This document shows positions 33,698 through 43,383 of a DNA stretch of 64,000 nt, one piece after another. The position numbers were made by a program, and so were the translations under genes. Under the pieces are notes generated by a model. The model had not been told where the DNA came from. It did not search any database and saw only the letters and a list, made by a program, of their open reading frames with translations. Source of the DNA: NORP240 sp046047495 (GTDB lineage Bacteria; Pseudomonadota; Gammaproteobacteria; Pseudomonadales; Pseudohongiellaceae); the NCBI GenBank assembly GCA_046047495.1, contig JBJOHV010000026.1, positions 8,275 to 72,274 of the forward strand, written 5' to 3'. How positions within the stretch are numbered: the first letter of the stretch is position 1; each line of letters starts with the position of its first letter.

Positions 33698-34992
33698 CGC
33701 CTGTGTCAGCCCGGGCCCGGGCCTCTATCGTACTGTCCTCCCTCTTGGCCCAATCCGGATCCCTGGCCTCCCTGCTTGACGACCTGCCGCCCGGTACTGA
33801 CAGCGGGCTGCTGCAGGAGCTGTGCTATGGCAGCTGCCGCCACTTTCATGAGCTGGATTTTCTAGTCGCGCAGTTGCTGGATAAGCCCCTGCGCAACAAG
33901 GATCAGGACCTTCGCTGTCTGTTGATCATGGGCATTTACCAGTTGCGCCATCTGCGCATTCCGGACCATGCCGTGGTCAACGAAACAGTGGCGGCCACCC
34001 GGGAACTGGGCAAGAGTTGGGCCAGCGGACTGGTCAACGCCGTCTTGCGCAACTACCTCAAAGCCCTGCCCGAACTGGAGCTCAAGCTGGCCAAAGCGAC
34101 CGCGGAGGTGCGCCATTCCCACCCCTACTGGCTGATCCGCGCCTTGCGAAACGACTGGCCAGACCTGGAGCCGGCCATTCTGGCCGCCAATAATCAGCGC
34201 GCGCCCATGACACTGCGTATCAATACCGGCAAAATCACCCGAAGCGCCTATATCGAGCAACTGGTGGCAGCCGGCAAGGCTGCCTCCCCCGGGGAATTGA
34301 CCGACACGGCGGCATATCTGGCAACACCTTGTCCAATCAGTGAGCTGCCAGGTTTCAACGAGGGGATGGTCAGTGTCCAGGACGAGGCGTCCCAGCTGGT
34401 GGCTGCCATGCTGAACTTGCAACCCGGACAACGGGTACTGGATGCCTGTGCTGCGCCTGGCGGCAAGACGGGTCTGATGTTGGAATCCGAACCCGGCCTG
34501 GCTTCCCTTCTGGCACTGGACATCAATGCCGCGCGCCTGACCGGGATTCAGCAGAATCTGCAGCGGCTGGGATTGGTGGCAACTGTGCAACAGGGAGATG
34601 CGGGCCGGCCTGACCAATGGTGGGATGGCACACCGTTCGATCGCATTTTGCTGGATGCACCGTGTTCTGCCACCGGGGTCATCCGTCGCCACCCGGACAT
34701 CAAACTATTGCGACAGGCGGCGGACATCGAAAAACTCCACCTGCGGCAGCTCAACCTCTTGAGCCGTTTGTGGGCTTGCCTGACTCCGGGTGGTCAACTG
34801 TTATATACCACCTGTTCGGTGCTGCGGCGTGAAAACGAGGAAGTGATTGGCGCCTTTCTGAACGGCCATCCGGATGCTAAAAATGCAGCCATCACGGCCG
34901 ATTGGGGAGTAGAATGCCGCTTCGGGAGACAACTGCTTCCCCAACCGTTGGGTACCGATGGATTTTATTACTGCCGATTATTGAAGCAGTAG
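33694..34992 (+). CDS. rsmB: 16S rRNA m5C967 methyltransferase RsmB
   Basis: 432 residues, starting at a TTG that overlaps the fmt stop (TTGA). An NusB-like N-terminal RNA-binding domain (LLDDLPPGTDSGLLQELCYG, RIPDHAVVNETVAATRELG) precedes a class I methyltransferase domain. The latter has SAM motif DACAAPGGKTG, catalytic motif DAPCSATGVIRRHPDIK and second cysteine in YTTCSVLRRENEEV. It methylates C967 of 16S rRNA. def-fmt-rsmB-trkA is a conserved gammaproteobacterial operon. Confidence 0.96.
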   Translation: MTPVSARARASIVLSSLLAQSGSLASLLDDLPPGTDSGLLQELCYGSCRHFHELDFLVAQLLDKPLRNKDQDLRCLLIMGIYQLRHLRIPDHAVVNETVAATRELGKSWASGLVNAVLRNYLKALPELELKLAKATAEVRHSHPYWLIRALRNDWPDLEPAILAANNQRAPMTLRINTGKITRSAYIEQLVAAGKAASPGELTDTAAYLATPCPISELPGFNEGMVSVQDEASQLVAAMLNLQPGQRVLDACAAPGGKTGLMLESEPGLASLLALDINAARLTGIQQNLQRLGLVATVQQGDAGRPDQWWDGTPFDRILLDAPCSATGVIRRHPDIKLLRQAADIEKLHLRQLNLLSRLWACLTPGGQLLYTTCSVLRRENEEVIGAFLNGHPDAKNAAITADWGVECRFGRQLLPQPLGTDGFYYCRLLKQ

Positions 34993-35025
34993 ACACAACC
35001 CGATACATCGCGATCGAGACCGTTA

Positions 35026-36399
35026 ATGAAGATCATCATTCTGGGTGCCAACCAGGTGGGTTGCACCCTGGCGGAAACCCTGGCCAGCGAGGCCAATGAC
35101 ATTACCCTGGTCGACACCGACCCTGACAAGCTGAGGGAACTCAAGGACCGCATCGATATCGGTACCGTGGTGGGGCTGCCATCCCATCCTGATGTTCTGG
35201 AGCGGGCCGGTGGCGAGGACGCCGATATGATCATCGCCGTTACCGAAAGCGATGAGATCAACATGGTTGCCTGTCGGGTCGCATTCTCCCTGTTCCACAC
35301 CCCGAAGAAGATCTGCCGTCTGCGCTCCACCTCCTACCTGATCAGCGACAAGCTGTTCGGCAAACACGGCATCGCCGTGGATGTGGTGATCAGCCCGGAA
35401 CATATCGTCTCCACCTACATCAGTCGGCTCATCGAATTGCCCGGCTCCTTGCAGGTCCTGGATTTTGCCGATGGCAAGGCACAGCTGGTGGCAGTCAAGG
35501 CCCACTATGGCGGTCCCCTGGTGGGTCAGGAAATCCGTCTGCTGCGTCAGCATATGCCGTCCGTCGACACCCGGGTGGCCGCCATCTTCAGGCGGGACCG
35601 GCCCATCCTGCCGGAGGGATCCACGGTCATCGAGGCTGATGACGAAGTTTTCTTCATCGCCGCCCGCAACAACATCCGCGCGGTGATCAGCGAGTTGCGC
35701 CGTATGGACAAACCCTACAAACGGGTGATGATCGCCGGTGGCGGCAATATCGGCATGCGCCTTGCCGAAAGCATTGAAAAGCGCTACCAGGTCAAGATCA
35801 TCGAGCGCAATCCCAAACGCTGCACCTATCTCTCAGAGCATCTCACCAAGGCCATCGTGCTGAACGGGGAGTGTTCCCATAGAGAACTGCTAATGGAGGA
35901 GAACATCGAGGATACGGATGTGTTTCTGGCACTCACCAATGATGACGAGGCCAACATCATGACTTCCATGCTGGCCAAGCGGCTGGGCGCCCGCAAGGTG
36001 ATGACCCTCATCAACAACCCGGCCTATGTCGATCTGGTACAGGGCGGGGAGATCGACATTGCCATTTCACCCCAACAGGCCACCATCGGATCGTTGCTGG
36101 CCCATGTGCGGCGCGGCGACGTGGTGGCTGTGCATTCCCTGCGGCGCGGTGCGGCGGAAGCCATGGAAGCCATTGCCCATGGGGATCAGAATTCCTCCAA
36201 GGTGGTAGGCAAGGCGATCGCCGACATCGACCTGCCGGAAGGCACCACCATTGGAGCAATTGTCCGCAATGACGAGGTATTGATCGCCCACGACAACATC
36301 GTGGTGGAACCTGACGACCATGTGATCCTGTTCCTGGTGGATCGCAAGAAAATTGCTGAGGTGGAACGCCTGTTCCAGGTCGGATTCAGTTTCTTCTGA
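35026..36399 (+). CDS. trkA: Trk potassium uptake regulatory subunit TrkA
   Basis: 457 residues with two tandem RCK units. Each NAD-binding half has a glycine-rich loop: ILGANQVGCTLAETLA at the start and IAGGGNIGMRLAESIE near residue 235. TrkA_C modules follow each. It is the cytoplasmic NAD(H)/nucleotide-binding gate of the Trk K+ system. It starts 33 bases after rsmB and 7 bases before trkH, making a complete K+ uptake pair with the next gene. Confidence 0.96.
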   Translation: MKIIILGANQVGCTLAETLASEANDITLVDTDPDKLRELKDRIDIGTVVGLPSHPDVLERAGGEDADMIIAVTESDEINMVACRVAFSLFHTPKKICRLRSTSYLISDKLFGKHGIAVDVVISPEHIVSTYISRLIELPGSLQVLDFADGKAQLVAVKAHYGGPLVGQEIRLLRQHMPSVDTRVAAIFRRDRPILPEGSTVIEADDEVFFIAARNNIRAVISELRRMDKPYKRVMIAGGGNIGMRLAESIEKRYQVKIIERNPKRCTYLSEHLTKAIVLNGECSHRELLMEENIEDTDVFLALTNDDEANIMTSMLAKRLGARKVMTLINNPAYVDLVQGGEIDIAISPQQATIGSLLAHVRRGDVVAVHSLRRGAAEAMEAIAHGDQNSSKVVGKAIADIDLPEGTTIGAIVRNDEVLIAHDNIVVEPDDHVILFLVDRKKIAEVERLFQVGFSFF

Positions 36400-36406
36400 T
36401 CACCTG

Positions 36407-37858
36407 ATGCATTTTTCCATCATCATAAAGATTCTCGGCATCCTCCTGATGCTGTTCAGTGTGCTGAGTAATCTGCCGCCTATATTCGTGTCCTGGATCT
36501 ACAAGGATCAGACCAGCGGGGCGTTTCTGGTTTCCATGATAACCACGTTTGCCCTCGGGTTGCTGCTTTTCATCGCCACTGCTCGCTCAAAAAAGGAGTT
36601 GCGTACCCGGGATGGCTTTTTGGTGGTGACCCTGTTCTGGACCGTGCTGGGCACCATCGGCTGCCTGCCCTTCCTGTTCGCGCCGGCCCTGGAGCTTTCG
36701 GTTACCGATGCCGTCTTCGAGTCCCTGTCTGGACTTACCACTACCGGGGCGACGGTGCTGTCGGGCATCGACAATCTCCCCAAGTCCATACTTTTCTACC
36801 GTCAGCAACTGCAATGGTTGGGCGGCATGGGCATCATCGCGCTGGCGGTTGCGGTATTGCCCATGCTGGGCATCGGTGGGATGCAGCTGTACCGGGCCGA
36901 GAGTCCCGGCCCTGTCAAGGACAACAAACTGGTGCCCCGCCTGGCGGAAACCGCCAAGGCACTGTGGTACATCTATCTCACTCTGACCATTGCCTGTGCC
37001 CTGGCCTACTGGATAGTGGGAATGGATCTGTTCGATGCCATCAGTCACAGTTTTGCAACCGTGGCCATTGGTGGATTTTCCACTCACGACCTGAGCCTGG
37101 GGTATTTCGACAGCCCGACGGTGGAAATCGTTGCCATGGTGTTCATGTTCATTGCCGGGGTCAATTTCGCGCTGCATTTCACCGCCTGGCGAGAGCGGGG
37201 CATCCGACACTATCTTATTGATCCGGAATTCCGGTTCTATGCATTCATTCTGTTCCTGGTTGGCGTCGTCACCGTTTTCACCCTGGTCTACTTCAGTTAC
37301 TACGACGTTCCCCAGGCCCTGATCAAAGGCCTGTTTCAGGTCATTTCCATCGCCACCACCACCGGATTCACCACTGCGGATTTCAATGCGTGGCCGACTT
37401 TCCTGCCTTATATGTTGTTCTATGCCGCCATCATCGGCAGCTGCGCCGGCTCCACCGGTGGCGGCATGAAAGTCATCCGCATCTTGCTGATCTTCAAGCA
37501 GGGCATCCGGGAAGTTCAGCGACTGATCCATCCACGCGCGGAAATTCCCATCAAACTGGGCAAGAACCCGGTGCCTGATCGAGTGATCGAGGCGGTGTGG
37601 GGGTTTTTCTCCGTTTATGTCATGGCCTTCATGGCCATGTTGCTGCTGTTGCTGGCCAGCGGTCTCGATATCATCACGGCCTTCAGTGCCGTGGGTGCCT
37701 GCATCAACAACCTGGGTCCCGGTCTGGAAAGTGTGGCGCTCAGCTACGAGCACCTGCCGTCTACCGCCAAATGGATACTGTGCTTTGCCATGCTGCTGGG
37801 GCGCCTGGAGGTGTTCACCCTGCTGGTGCTGTTCACCCCCATGTTCTGGCAACGCTGA
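36407..37858 (+). CDS. trkH: Trk potassium uptake membrane subunit TrkH
   Basis: 483 residues from the ATG at 36407. About ten transmembrane helices and four pore-loop repeats with filter-like glycines are visible: SLSGLTTTGATVL, FATVAIGGFSTHD, SIATTTGFTTADF and AVGACINNLGPG. TrkH is the K+ channel-like pore gated by TrkA. The stop TGA abuts the stop of the convergent acyltransferase, forming TGATCA with no base between. Confidence 0.96.
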   Translation: MHFSIIIKILGILLMLFSVLSNLPPIFVSWIYKDQTSGAFLVSMITTFALGLLLFIATARSKKELRTRDGFLVVTLFWTVLGTIGCLPFLFAPALELSVTDAVFESLSGLTTTGATVLSGIDNLPKSILFYRQQLQWLGGMGIIALAVAVLPMLGIGGMQLYRAESPGPVKDNKLVPRLAETAKALWYIYLTLTIACALAYWIVGMDLFDAISHSFATVAIGGFSTHDLSLGYFDSPTVEIVAMVFMFIAGVNFALHFTAWRERGIRHYLIDPEFRFYAFILFLVGVVTVFTLVYFSYYDVPQALIKGLFQVISIATTTGFTTADFNAWPTFLPYMLFYAAIIGSCAGSTGGGMKVIRILLIFKQGIREVQRLIHPRAEIPIKLGKNPVPDRVIEAVWGFFSVYVMAFMAMLLLLLASGLDIITAFSAVGACINNLGPGLESVALSYEHLPSTAKWILCFAMLLGRLEVFTLLVLFTPMFWQR

Positions 37859-38776
37859 TCAGGGATAAAAGGCAGAGCCGTCCGGGCGCCGCTTGAAGCG
37901 TTTGTACTCCCATTGATACTGTTCCGGCGCTTTCAGGACACAGGCTTCCACGGACCGATTGAGACCCAATAGTGAGCGATCCAGATCAGGATCGTGAACC
38001 AGGGGATCCGCCTCCAGCATGACCAGTTTGAAACCCTCTCCTCCGGGCAGTCGTTGGGCAAAGCCGCTGATGACACCCGCCCCGGTTCTGGCAACCAGCT
38101 TTGATACGAGTGTCATGGTCAGAGCCGGTACGCCGAAAAAGGGGGCAAATTCACCACTTTCCGGTGGTGGCTGCTGGTCGGGTAAAATGCCCACCATTTC
38201 GCCCCGGTGCAATGCCTTGAGCAGATCGGCAACCCCCTGCCGATTGGTCGGTGCCAGTTTCGCCCTGCCCTTGCTGCGGCCGATCTTCAGCAAGTCATCC
38301 ATGGCGGCATCCCGGGGTGGCTGATAGAGAAACGTGGTGGGGGCCTTTTCTGTCACGTAGTAGCCGAAGACTTCCCAATTGCCAAGATGGGGCGCCAGCA
38401 CGATGGTGCCCCGCGGATTTCTCAGTGCCGCATCGAACACGGCTTCCCCATCGATCGACCTGATCATGGCCAGGGTTTTATCCATTGGCCACAACCAGGC
38501 CTTGCCCATTTCCAGGGCGGTTTTGGCAGTATGGCGGAGACTGGTCCGGGCCAGGCGACGTATGTTCTCCTCTGGCAGCTCGGGAAAGCAGGCCCGCAGG
38601 TTCAGCAGGGTGGATGTCTTCATGCGGGTGGGAAAGCAGTACAACAACACCCCGATTCCATCCGCCAGACCGTGGACCAGCCGCAGGGGCAGCCAGGCCA
38701 GCACCTGCAGTGACCATTTTGCCAGGGTGGCTCGGAACCTTGGAATAGGACAACTCCGTACCGGCTGCAAATGCAC
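37859..38776 (-). CDS. Lysophospholipid/lauroyl-type acyltransferase (LpxL/HtrB family)
   Basis: About 305 residues if translation begins at the GTG at 38776; further upstream starts give a non-homologous extension. A N-terminal hydrophobic segment (LQVLAWLPLRLVHGLADGIGVLLY) is followed by the acyltransferase motif TIVLAPHLGNWEVFG (HxxxxE) and VGILPDQQPPPESG. The family transfers acyl chains to Kdo2-lipid A or related lipids at the inner membrane. A homologue occupies the same place near glyQ in pseudomonads. Whether it acts on lipid A or on another acceptor cannot be told, so no symbol is given. Confidence 0.85.
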   Translation of the reverse strand: MHLQPVRSCPIPRFRATLAKWSLQVLAWLPLRLVHGLADGIGVLLYCFPTRMKTSTLLNLRACFPELPEENIRRLARTSLRHTAKTALEMGKAWLWPMDKTLAMIRSIDGEAVFDAALRNPRGTIVLAPHLGNWEVFGYYVTEKAPTTFLYQPPRDAAMDDLLKIGRSKGRAKLAPTNRQGVADLLKALHRGEMVGILPDQQPPPESGEFAPFFGVPALTMTLVSKLVARTGAGVISGFAQRLPGGEGFKLVMLEADPLVHDPDLDRSLLGLNRSVEACVLKAPEQYQWEYKRFKRRPDGSAFYP

Positions 38777-38874
38777 CGGCGATTGAAAATTCCGGCAAAT
38801 GGAAGCACAAAGCTCAATGCCAGACAACCTTGGACCCTGCCGGGGCATTTGGGTGAAAGCCCGTGTCGCGCAGG

Positions 38875-38901
38875 GGGCGGGTTGCCTGGCAGGCTCCGCC
38901 C
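38875..38901. repeat. Nested hairpin in the divergent region upstream of glyQ
   Basis: GGGCGG and CCGCCC form the outer stem, and GCCT-ggc-AGGC forms an inner stem. There is no T run on either side, so it is not a simple terminator. It lies in the 198-base gap between the acyltransferase and glyQ. A weak promoter-like pair (TGGATA 38908, GATAAT 38931) sits between the hairpin and the glyQ ATG. Confidence 0.4.
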
Positions 38902-38974
38902 AAAGTATGGATAACTGGACTGTAATCAAGGATAATTGCAGCCCTTTTTATATCCATCACCGTTGCCTGATTCC

Positions 38975-39907
38975 ATGGAACAAAAACCCGACGTCTCAAC
39001 TTTTCAAGGCCTGATATTGGCACTGCAGACTTATTGGGCGCGCTACGGCTGTGTTGTGCTTCAGCCGCTGGACATGGAAGTGGGTGCCGGCACATTTCAT
39101 CCTGCAACCTTTCTGCGTGCCATTGGTCCTGAGTCCTGGAATACGGCCTATGTCCAGCCGTGCCGGCGACCGACTGACGGTCGTTATGGCGAGAACCCCA
39201 ATCGCCTGCAGCATTACTACCAGTTCCAGGTGATCCTCAAGCCGTCCCCGGATGATATCCAGGATCTGTATCTGAAATCCCTGCAGTACCTGGGAATCGA
39301 TACCAACGTTCATGACATCCGTTTTGTGGAGGACAATTGGGAGTCTCCCACCCTTGGCGCCTGGGGATTGGGTTGGGAGGTGTGGCTGAACGGCATGGAA
39401 GTCACCCAGTTCACCTACTTCCAGCAGGTGGGTGGTCTCGAGTGTTTTCCAGTAAGCGGGGAGATCACCTATGGGGTGGAGCGGATTGCCATGTACCTGC
39501 AGGGAGTTGACAGCGTGTACGATATCGTCTGGACCCACGGCCCGGATGGCAAGGTTACCTACGGCGATGTGTTCAAACAGAATGAAGTGGAAATGTCCAC
39601 TTACAACTTCGAGATCGCCGACACCGAGCTGCTGTTCCGCTACTTCACGGAGTGTGAGGAGCAGTGCAACAAACTCATCGGCCACGGTCTCGCCCTGCCG
39701 GCCTATGAGCAGGTCCTGAAAGCTTCCCACTACTTCAATCTGCTGGATGCCCGGCATGCCATTTCCGTGACCGAGCGACAGCGTTACATCCTGCGTGTCA
39801 GAGCCCTGTCGCGACAAGTCGCCGAGGCCTATTTCGAAAGCCGCAAGCGGCTCGGCTTTCCCCTTGCTCCCCAGGCACTGCGTGACGAGCTGCTGGCCAG
39901 TGACTGA
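38975..39907 (+). CDS. glyQ: Glycyl-tRNA synthetase alpha chain
   Basis: 310 residues from the ATG at 38975 (MEQKPDVSTFQGLILALQ). The sequence is highly conserved throughout: TYWARYGCVVLQPLDMEVGAGTFHPATFLR, AYVQPCRRPTDGRYGENPNRLQHYYQFQV, GWEVWLNGMEVTQFTYFQQ. It is the catalytic subunit of the bacterial alpha2beta2 glycyl-tRNA synthetase and is inactive without GlyS, encoded 21 bases downstream. Confidence 0.97.
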   Translation: MEQKPDVSTFQGLILALQTYWARYGCVVLQPLDMEVGAGTFHPATFLRAIGPESWNTAYVQPCRRPTDGRYGENPNRLQHYYQFQVILKPSPDDIQDLYLKSLQYLGIDTNVHDIRFVEDNWESPTLGAWGLGWEVWLNGMEVTQFTYFQQVGGLECFPVSGEITYGVERIAMYLQGVDSVYDIVWTHGPDGKVTYGDVFKQNEVEMSTYNFEIADTELLFRYFTECEEQCNKLIGHGLALPAYEQVLKASHYFNLLDARHAISVTERQRYILRVRALSRQVAEAYFESRKRLGFPLAPQALRDELLASD

Positions 39908-39928
39908 AATAACGAACCGTAGAACCCA

Positions 39929-42010
39929 ATGAAGACTCAAGATTTTCTGGTTGAAATCGGCACCGAGGAGCTGCCACCCAAGGCGCTTCTGCCCCTGGCA
40001 GATGCGTTTCTGGCCGAAATGGTGTCTGCGCTCACGAGCGCCTCATTGCCGTTTGCCTCCGCCCGCCACTATGCAAGCCCCAGGCGACTGGCGGTGATGG
40101 TCGAGGGGCTGGCGGTTACCCAGCCGGACCGGTCCGTGGAACGGTACGGTCCGGCAGTTGCCGCTGCCTTTGACAAGAGTGGCAATCCCACTCCGGCCGC
40201 CAGCGGATTTGCCCGCTCCTGCGGTACTGAGGTCACCCGGCTGGAACGTGCCACCAAGGATGGGGTGGAAAAACTCGTGTTTCGGTCCACCCAGATAGGG
40301 GAACCTGCCCGCAGGCTGTTGCCCGGTATGGTGGATAGCGCCCTGGCCAAACTCCCCATTCCAAAACGCATGCGCTGGGGCAGTCGCCGCGTGGAGTTCG
40401 TGCGACCGGTCCATTGGGTCGTCATGCTGTTGGGTGACGAGGTGGTGGATGGCGAGATTCTCGGACTGACGACAGGCCGGGAAACCCGCGGACACCGCTT
40501 CCATTACAACCAGGCCATCCGTCTGCGGAATCCAGGGGATTACGCGGATCAACTTTCGACCACTGGTTGTGTACTTGCGGATTACCGTCAGCGCAAGGAA
40601 AGAATCCGGGAGCTGATTCTGGCCCAGGGAGAATTGCTTGGTGCGAAGGTTGCTGTCGAGGAGGATCTGCTGGATGAGGTGACGTCATTGGTTGAATGGC
40701 CGGTGGCCTTGACCGGCAATTTTGACCGTCATTTCCTCGAGCTTCCACCGGAAGCGCTGATTTCCTCGATGAAGTCACATCAGAAATGTTTTTATTTGAC
40801 CGACCCGTCTGGAAACCTGCTGCCGAATTTCATTGCCATCAGCAACCTGCAGAGCAAGGATCCTGCCCAGGTTGTGGCCGGCAACGAAAAAGTTATCCGG
40901 CCGCGCCTGGCTGACGCCCGCTTCTTTTTTGAAACCGACAAGAAAACCTCGCTGGAGCAGAGAGTCGATCAACTCAAACACATCGTCTTTCAGCAGCAGC
41001 TAGGCACTGTTTATGAAAAATCCCAGCGGGTCGCCGCATTGGCCGCGGTCATCGCCAGGGCTCTGGATGCCGATGAGGGTTTATGCCGCCGGGCCGCCAG
41101 CCTCGCCAAGTGCGACCTGATGACCCGTATGGTTGGCGAGTTTGCCGAGTTGCAGGGCATCATGGGCCGCTACTATGCATTGCATGATGGCGAGGCCCCG
41201 GAAGTTGCCGCAGCATTGAATGAGCAATACATGCCGAGATTCGCGGGGGATGGGCTGCCACAATCCCTGACCGGCGCCATCCTGGCCATTGCCGATAAAC
41301 TGGATACCATCGTCGGACTGTTTGCCATCGGACAGCCTCCCACCGGCTCCAAGGATCCTTTCGCCCTGCGTCGGGCGGCTATCGGCGTTCTGCGGATCCT
41401 GGTGGAAAAGAACCTGGATCTCGATTTGTCCGCTGTGATCACTGCGGCGGTGTCCAATTTCGACTTCCTGAAACCGGAGTCGGCCCTGGCCGGCAACGTG
41501 CTGGATTTCATGCTGGAGCGATTTCGCGCCTGGTACCTTGATGACGGCATCCCGGCAGAGGTGATTCAGTCCGTTCTGGCGCTGAGACCCAGCAGCCCGG
41601 TGGATGTCCACTCCCGCATCCTGGCGGTAAGTCATTTCAATAGCCTTCCGGAAGCCCAGGCCCTGTCCAGCGCTAACAAGCGGGTGTCCAACATTCTGGC
41701 CAAGCTGGAAACTCCACTGCAGGACTTTTCCATCGAGTCAACGTTGCTTTCTTTGGATGCTGAAAAACTGTTGGCCGATGTGGTGGCCGCCAGCGAGTTG
41801 GACGTGGCACCTTTGTTTGCTGACAGGAACTATCAACAGGGACTTGCTCAGCTGGCTCAATCAAAGGCCATTGTCGACCGGTTTTTCGACGAGGTGCTGG
41901 TGATGGATGAGGACCCTGCCATTCGGCGCAACCGCCTGGCCCTGCTGGCACGCCTCAGATCACTGTTTCTCCAGGTTGCCGACATCTCCCACCTGCACAA
42001 GTCGGCTTGA
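39929..42010 (+). CDS. glyS: Glycyl-tRNA synthetase beta chain
   Basis: 693 residues, normal length. It starts FLVEIGTEELPPKAL and includes ALISSMKSHQKCFYLTD and GKAPFALRRAA-like (SKDPFALRRAAIGVLRI) segments, with the HD-like region and anticodon-binding domain toward the C-terminus. It provides tRNA recognition for GlyQ. The following gmhB ATG lies 25 bases after its stop. Confidence 0.97.
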   Translation: MKTQDFLVEIGTEELPPKALLPLADAFLAEMVSALTSASLPFASARHYASPRRLAVMVEGLAVTQPDRSVERYGPAVAAAFDKSGNPTPAASGFARSCGTEVTRLERATKDGVEKLVFRSTQIGEPARRLLPGMVDSALAKLPIPKRMRWGSRRVEFVRPVHWVVMLLGDEVVDGEILGLTTGRETRGHRFHYNQAIRLRNPGDYADQLSTTGCVLADYRQRKERIRELILAQGELLGAKVAVEEDLLDEVTSLVEWPVALTGNFDRHFLELPPEALISSMKSHQKCFYLTDPSGNLLPNFIAISNLQSKDPAQVVAGNEKVIRPRLADARFFFETDKKTSLEQRVDQLKHIVFQQQLGTVYEKSQRVAALAAVIARALDADEGLCRRAASLAKCDLMTRMVGEFAELQGIMGRYYALHDGEAPEVAAALNEQYMPRFAGDGLPQSLTGAILAIADKLDTIVGLFAIGQPPTGSKDPFALRRAAIGVLRILVEKNLDLDLSAVITAAVSNFDFLKPESALAGNVLDFMLERFRAWYLDDGIPAEVIQSVLALRPSSPVDVHSRILAVSHFNSLPEAQALSSANKRVSNILAKLETPLQDFSIESTLLSLDAEKLLADVVAASELDVAPLFADRNYQQGLAQLAQSKAIVDRFFDEVLVMDEDPAIRRNRLALLARLRSLFLQVADISHLHKSA

Positions 42011-42035
42011 GACTGTCCAACAGGCCGCCATTGCC

Positions 42036-42599
42036 ATGCTGAAGCCCGTGATCCTCGACCGCGACGGCGTCATCAACGAAGACTCGGATGCCTATGTGAA
42101 GTCTGCGGAGGAATGGTTGCCCATTTCCGGCAGCATCGAGGCCATCGCACAACTCAGCAAGGCAGGGTTCACCGTTCTGGTGGCTACCAATCAATCCGGT
42201 ATAGGGAGAGGACTGTTCGACGAGTTTGCGCTGGCAGTCATGCATCAGAAAATGGCGTCCCTGGTGGAAGAGGCGGGCGGGGTCCTGGGCGGAGTGTTCT
42301 TTTGTCCCCATCTGCCGACAGACAATTGTCAATGTCGCAAACCTCGCACTGGCCTGCTGGATACCATGGAAAAAGAATTCGGGATTTCCCTGCAGGGCGC
42401 CCCTTATGTGGGGGACAGCCTGAAAGACCTGCAATGTGCCCGCGCCAAGGGCTGTCAGCCGGTGCTGGTGCTGACCGGCAAAGGTGCCGAGACGGCAGCC
42501 ACCAGCCCGGAGTCCGAACTCGAAGGGGTCACTATTTTTAGTGATCTTGCAGGATTTGTTCAGCATTATCTCGAAACGTCTGGAAAATGGCCAGCATAG
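42036..42599 (+). CDS. gmhB: D-glycero-beta-D-manno-heptose-1,7-bisphosphate 7-phosphatase
   Basis: 187 residues from the ATG at 42036. HAD-superfamily motif I is DRDGVIN, motif II is VATNQSGIGRG and motif IV is YVGDSLKDLQCA. The zinc-binding loop CPHLPTDNCQCRKP identifies GmhB rather than histidinol phosphatase. It works in ADP-heptose synthesis for the LPS inner core, which fits a Gram-negative. It overlaps plsC by 13 bases. Confidence 0.95.
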   Translation: MLKPVILDRDGVINEDSDAYVKSAEEWLPISGSIEAIAQLSKAGFTVLVATNQSGIGRGLFDEFALAVMHQKMASLVEEAGGVLGGVFFCPHLPTDNCQCRKPRTGLLDTMEKEFGISLQGAPYVGDSLKDLQCARAKGCQPVLVLTGKGAETAATSPESELEGVTIFSDLAGFVQHYLETSGKWPA

Positions 42600-43306
42600 C
42601 GCTTTATCTCCGAAGCGCCATGTTCTATCTGGGCTACTACCTGTCCACCCTGGTGATATCACCGGTTTGCATCCTCGGTGCCTGGATCGTACCCAGGTCG
42701 CGGCGGTATGTTTTCTATAACGCCTGGTGCCAATTCATCATGTTCTGGTTTCGGGTCACAGTGGGCGTGCGCTACGAAATCACCGGCCTGGAAAACCTCA
42801 CCGGTAAACCGGTGGTGGTGCTGTCCAATCATCAAAGTGAATGGGAAACCATCTTCCTGTATAACCTGCTGGCCCCGGTTTGCCCGATCCTGAAGCGGGA
42901 ACTGCTCAATATCCCCTTCTGGGGTTGGGCCCTGCGTTTGCAGCAGCCTATCGCCATAGACCGCAGTAAACCTCATGAGGCCGGTAAGTCAATACTTACT
43001 CAGGGTGTGGATCGCATCCGTCGGGGGATGTCGGTGATCATCTTTCCGGAGGGTAGCCGGATCAAAACCGGCAAGCTGAAGAAGTTTTCCCGTGGTGGTG
43101 CCAAGCTGGCAATCGCGGCTGGCGTGCCCATACTGCCGGTGGCACACAATGCGGGTTACTGCTGGCCGCCACATCGCTACATGAAATACCCGGGCACGAT
43201 CAGGTTGACCGTCGGTGCCCCGGTGGATACCACCAATGGCGATGCCTCAGAGCTGACTGAGCGGGTGGAGGCTTGGATCCGGTCCCAGGATGCCCTCAAG
43301 CCCTGA
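42587..43306 (+). CDS. plsC: 1-acyl-sn-glycerol-3-phosphate acyltransferase
   Basis: 239 residues. An N-terminal hydrophobic segment (FYLGYYLSTLVISPVCILGAWIV) anchors it. The acyltransferase motifs are NHQSEWET (H-x4-E form of the catalytic block), FWGWALRL-AIDRSKP, and FPEGSR. It makes phosphatidic acid from lysophosphatidic acid at the inner membrane. The first ATG, within gmhB, is preferred; ATG at 42620 is an alternative. It is convergent with gyrB, 77 bases apart. Confidence 0.93.
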   Translation: MASIALYLRSAMFYLGYYLSTLVISPVCILGAWIVPRSRRYVFYNAWCQFIMFWFRVTVGVRYEITGLENLTGKPVVVLSNHQSEWETIFLYNLLAPVCPILKRELLNIPFWGWALRLQQPIAIDRSKPHEAGKSILTQGVDRIRRGMSVIIFPEGSRIKTGKLKKFSRGGAKLAIAAGVPILPVAHNAGYCWPPHRYMKYPGTIRLTVGAPVDTTNGDASELTERVEAWIRSQDALKP

Positions 43307-43383
43307 GCGGAAGCAGCTTGAGAGATCCCGGCAGGAAAGATGTTTTTAGCAGCTGAATCGCAGCTGATCGAGTCAGAACGGTA

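Noticed and set aside
36587..37852. A 421-codon open frame antisense to trkH, and a similar one opposite coxB (20229-21629)
   Set aside because: Both mirror conserved membrane or heme proteins and show His/Gln/Gly bias typical of shadows.
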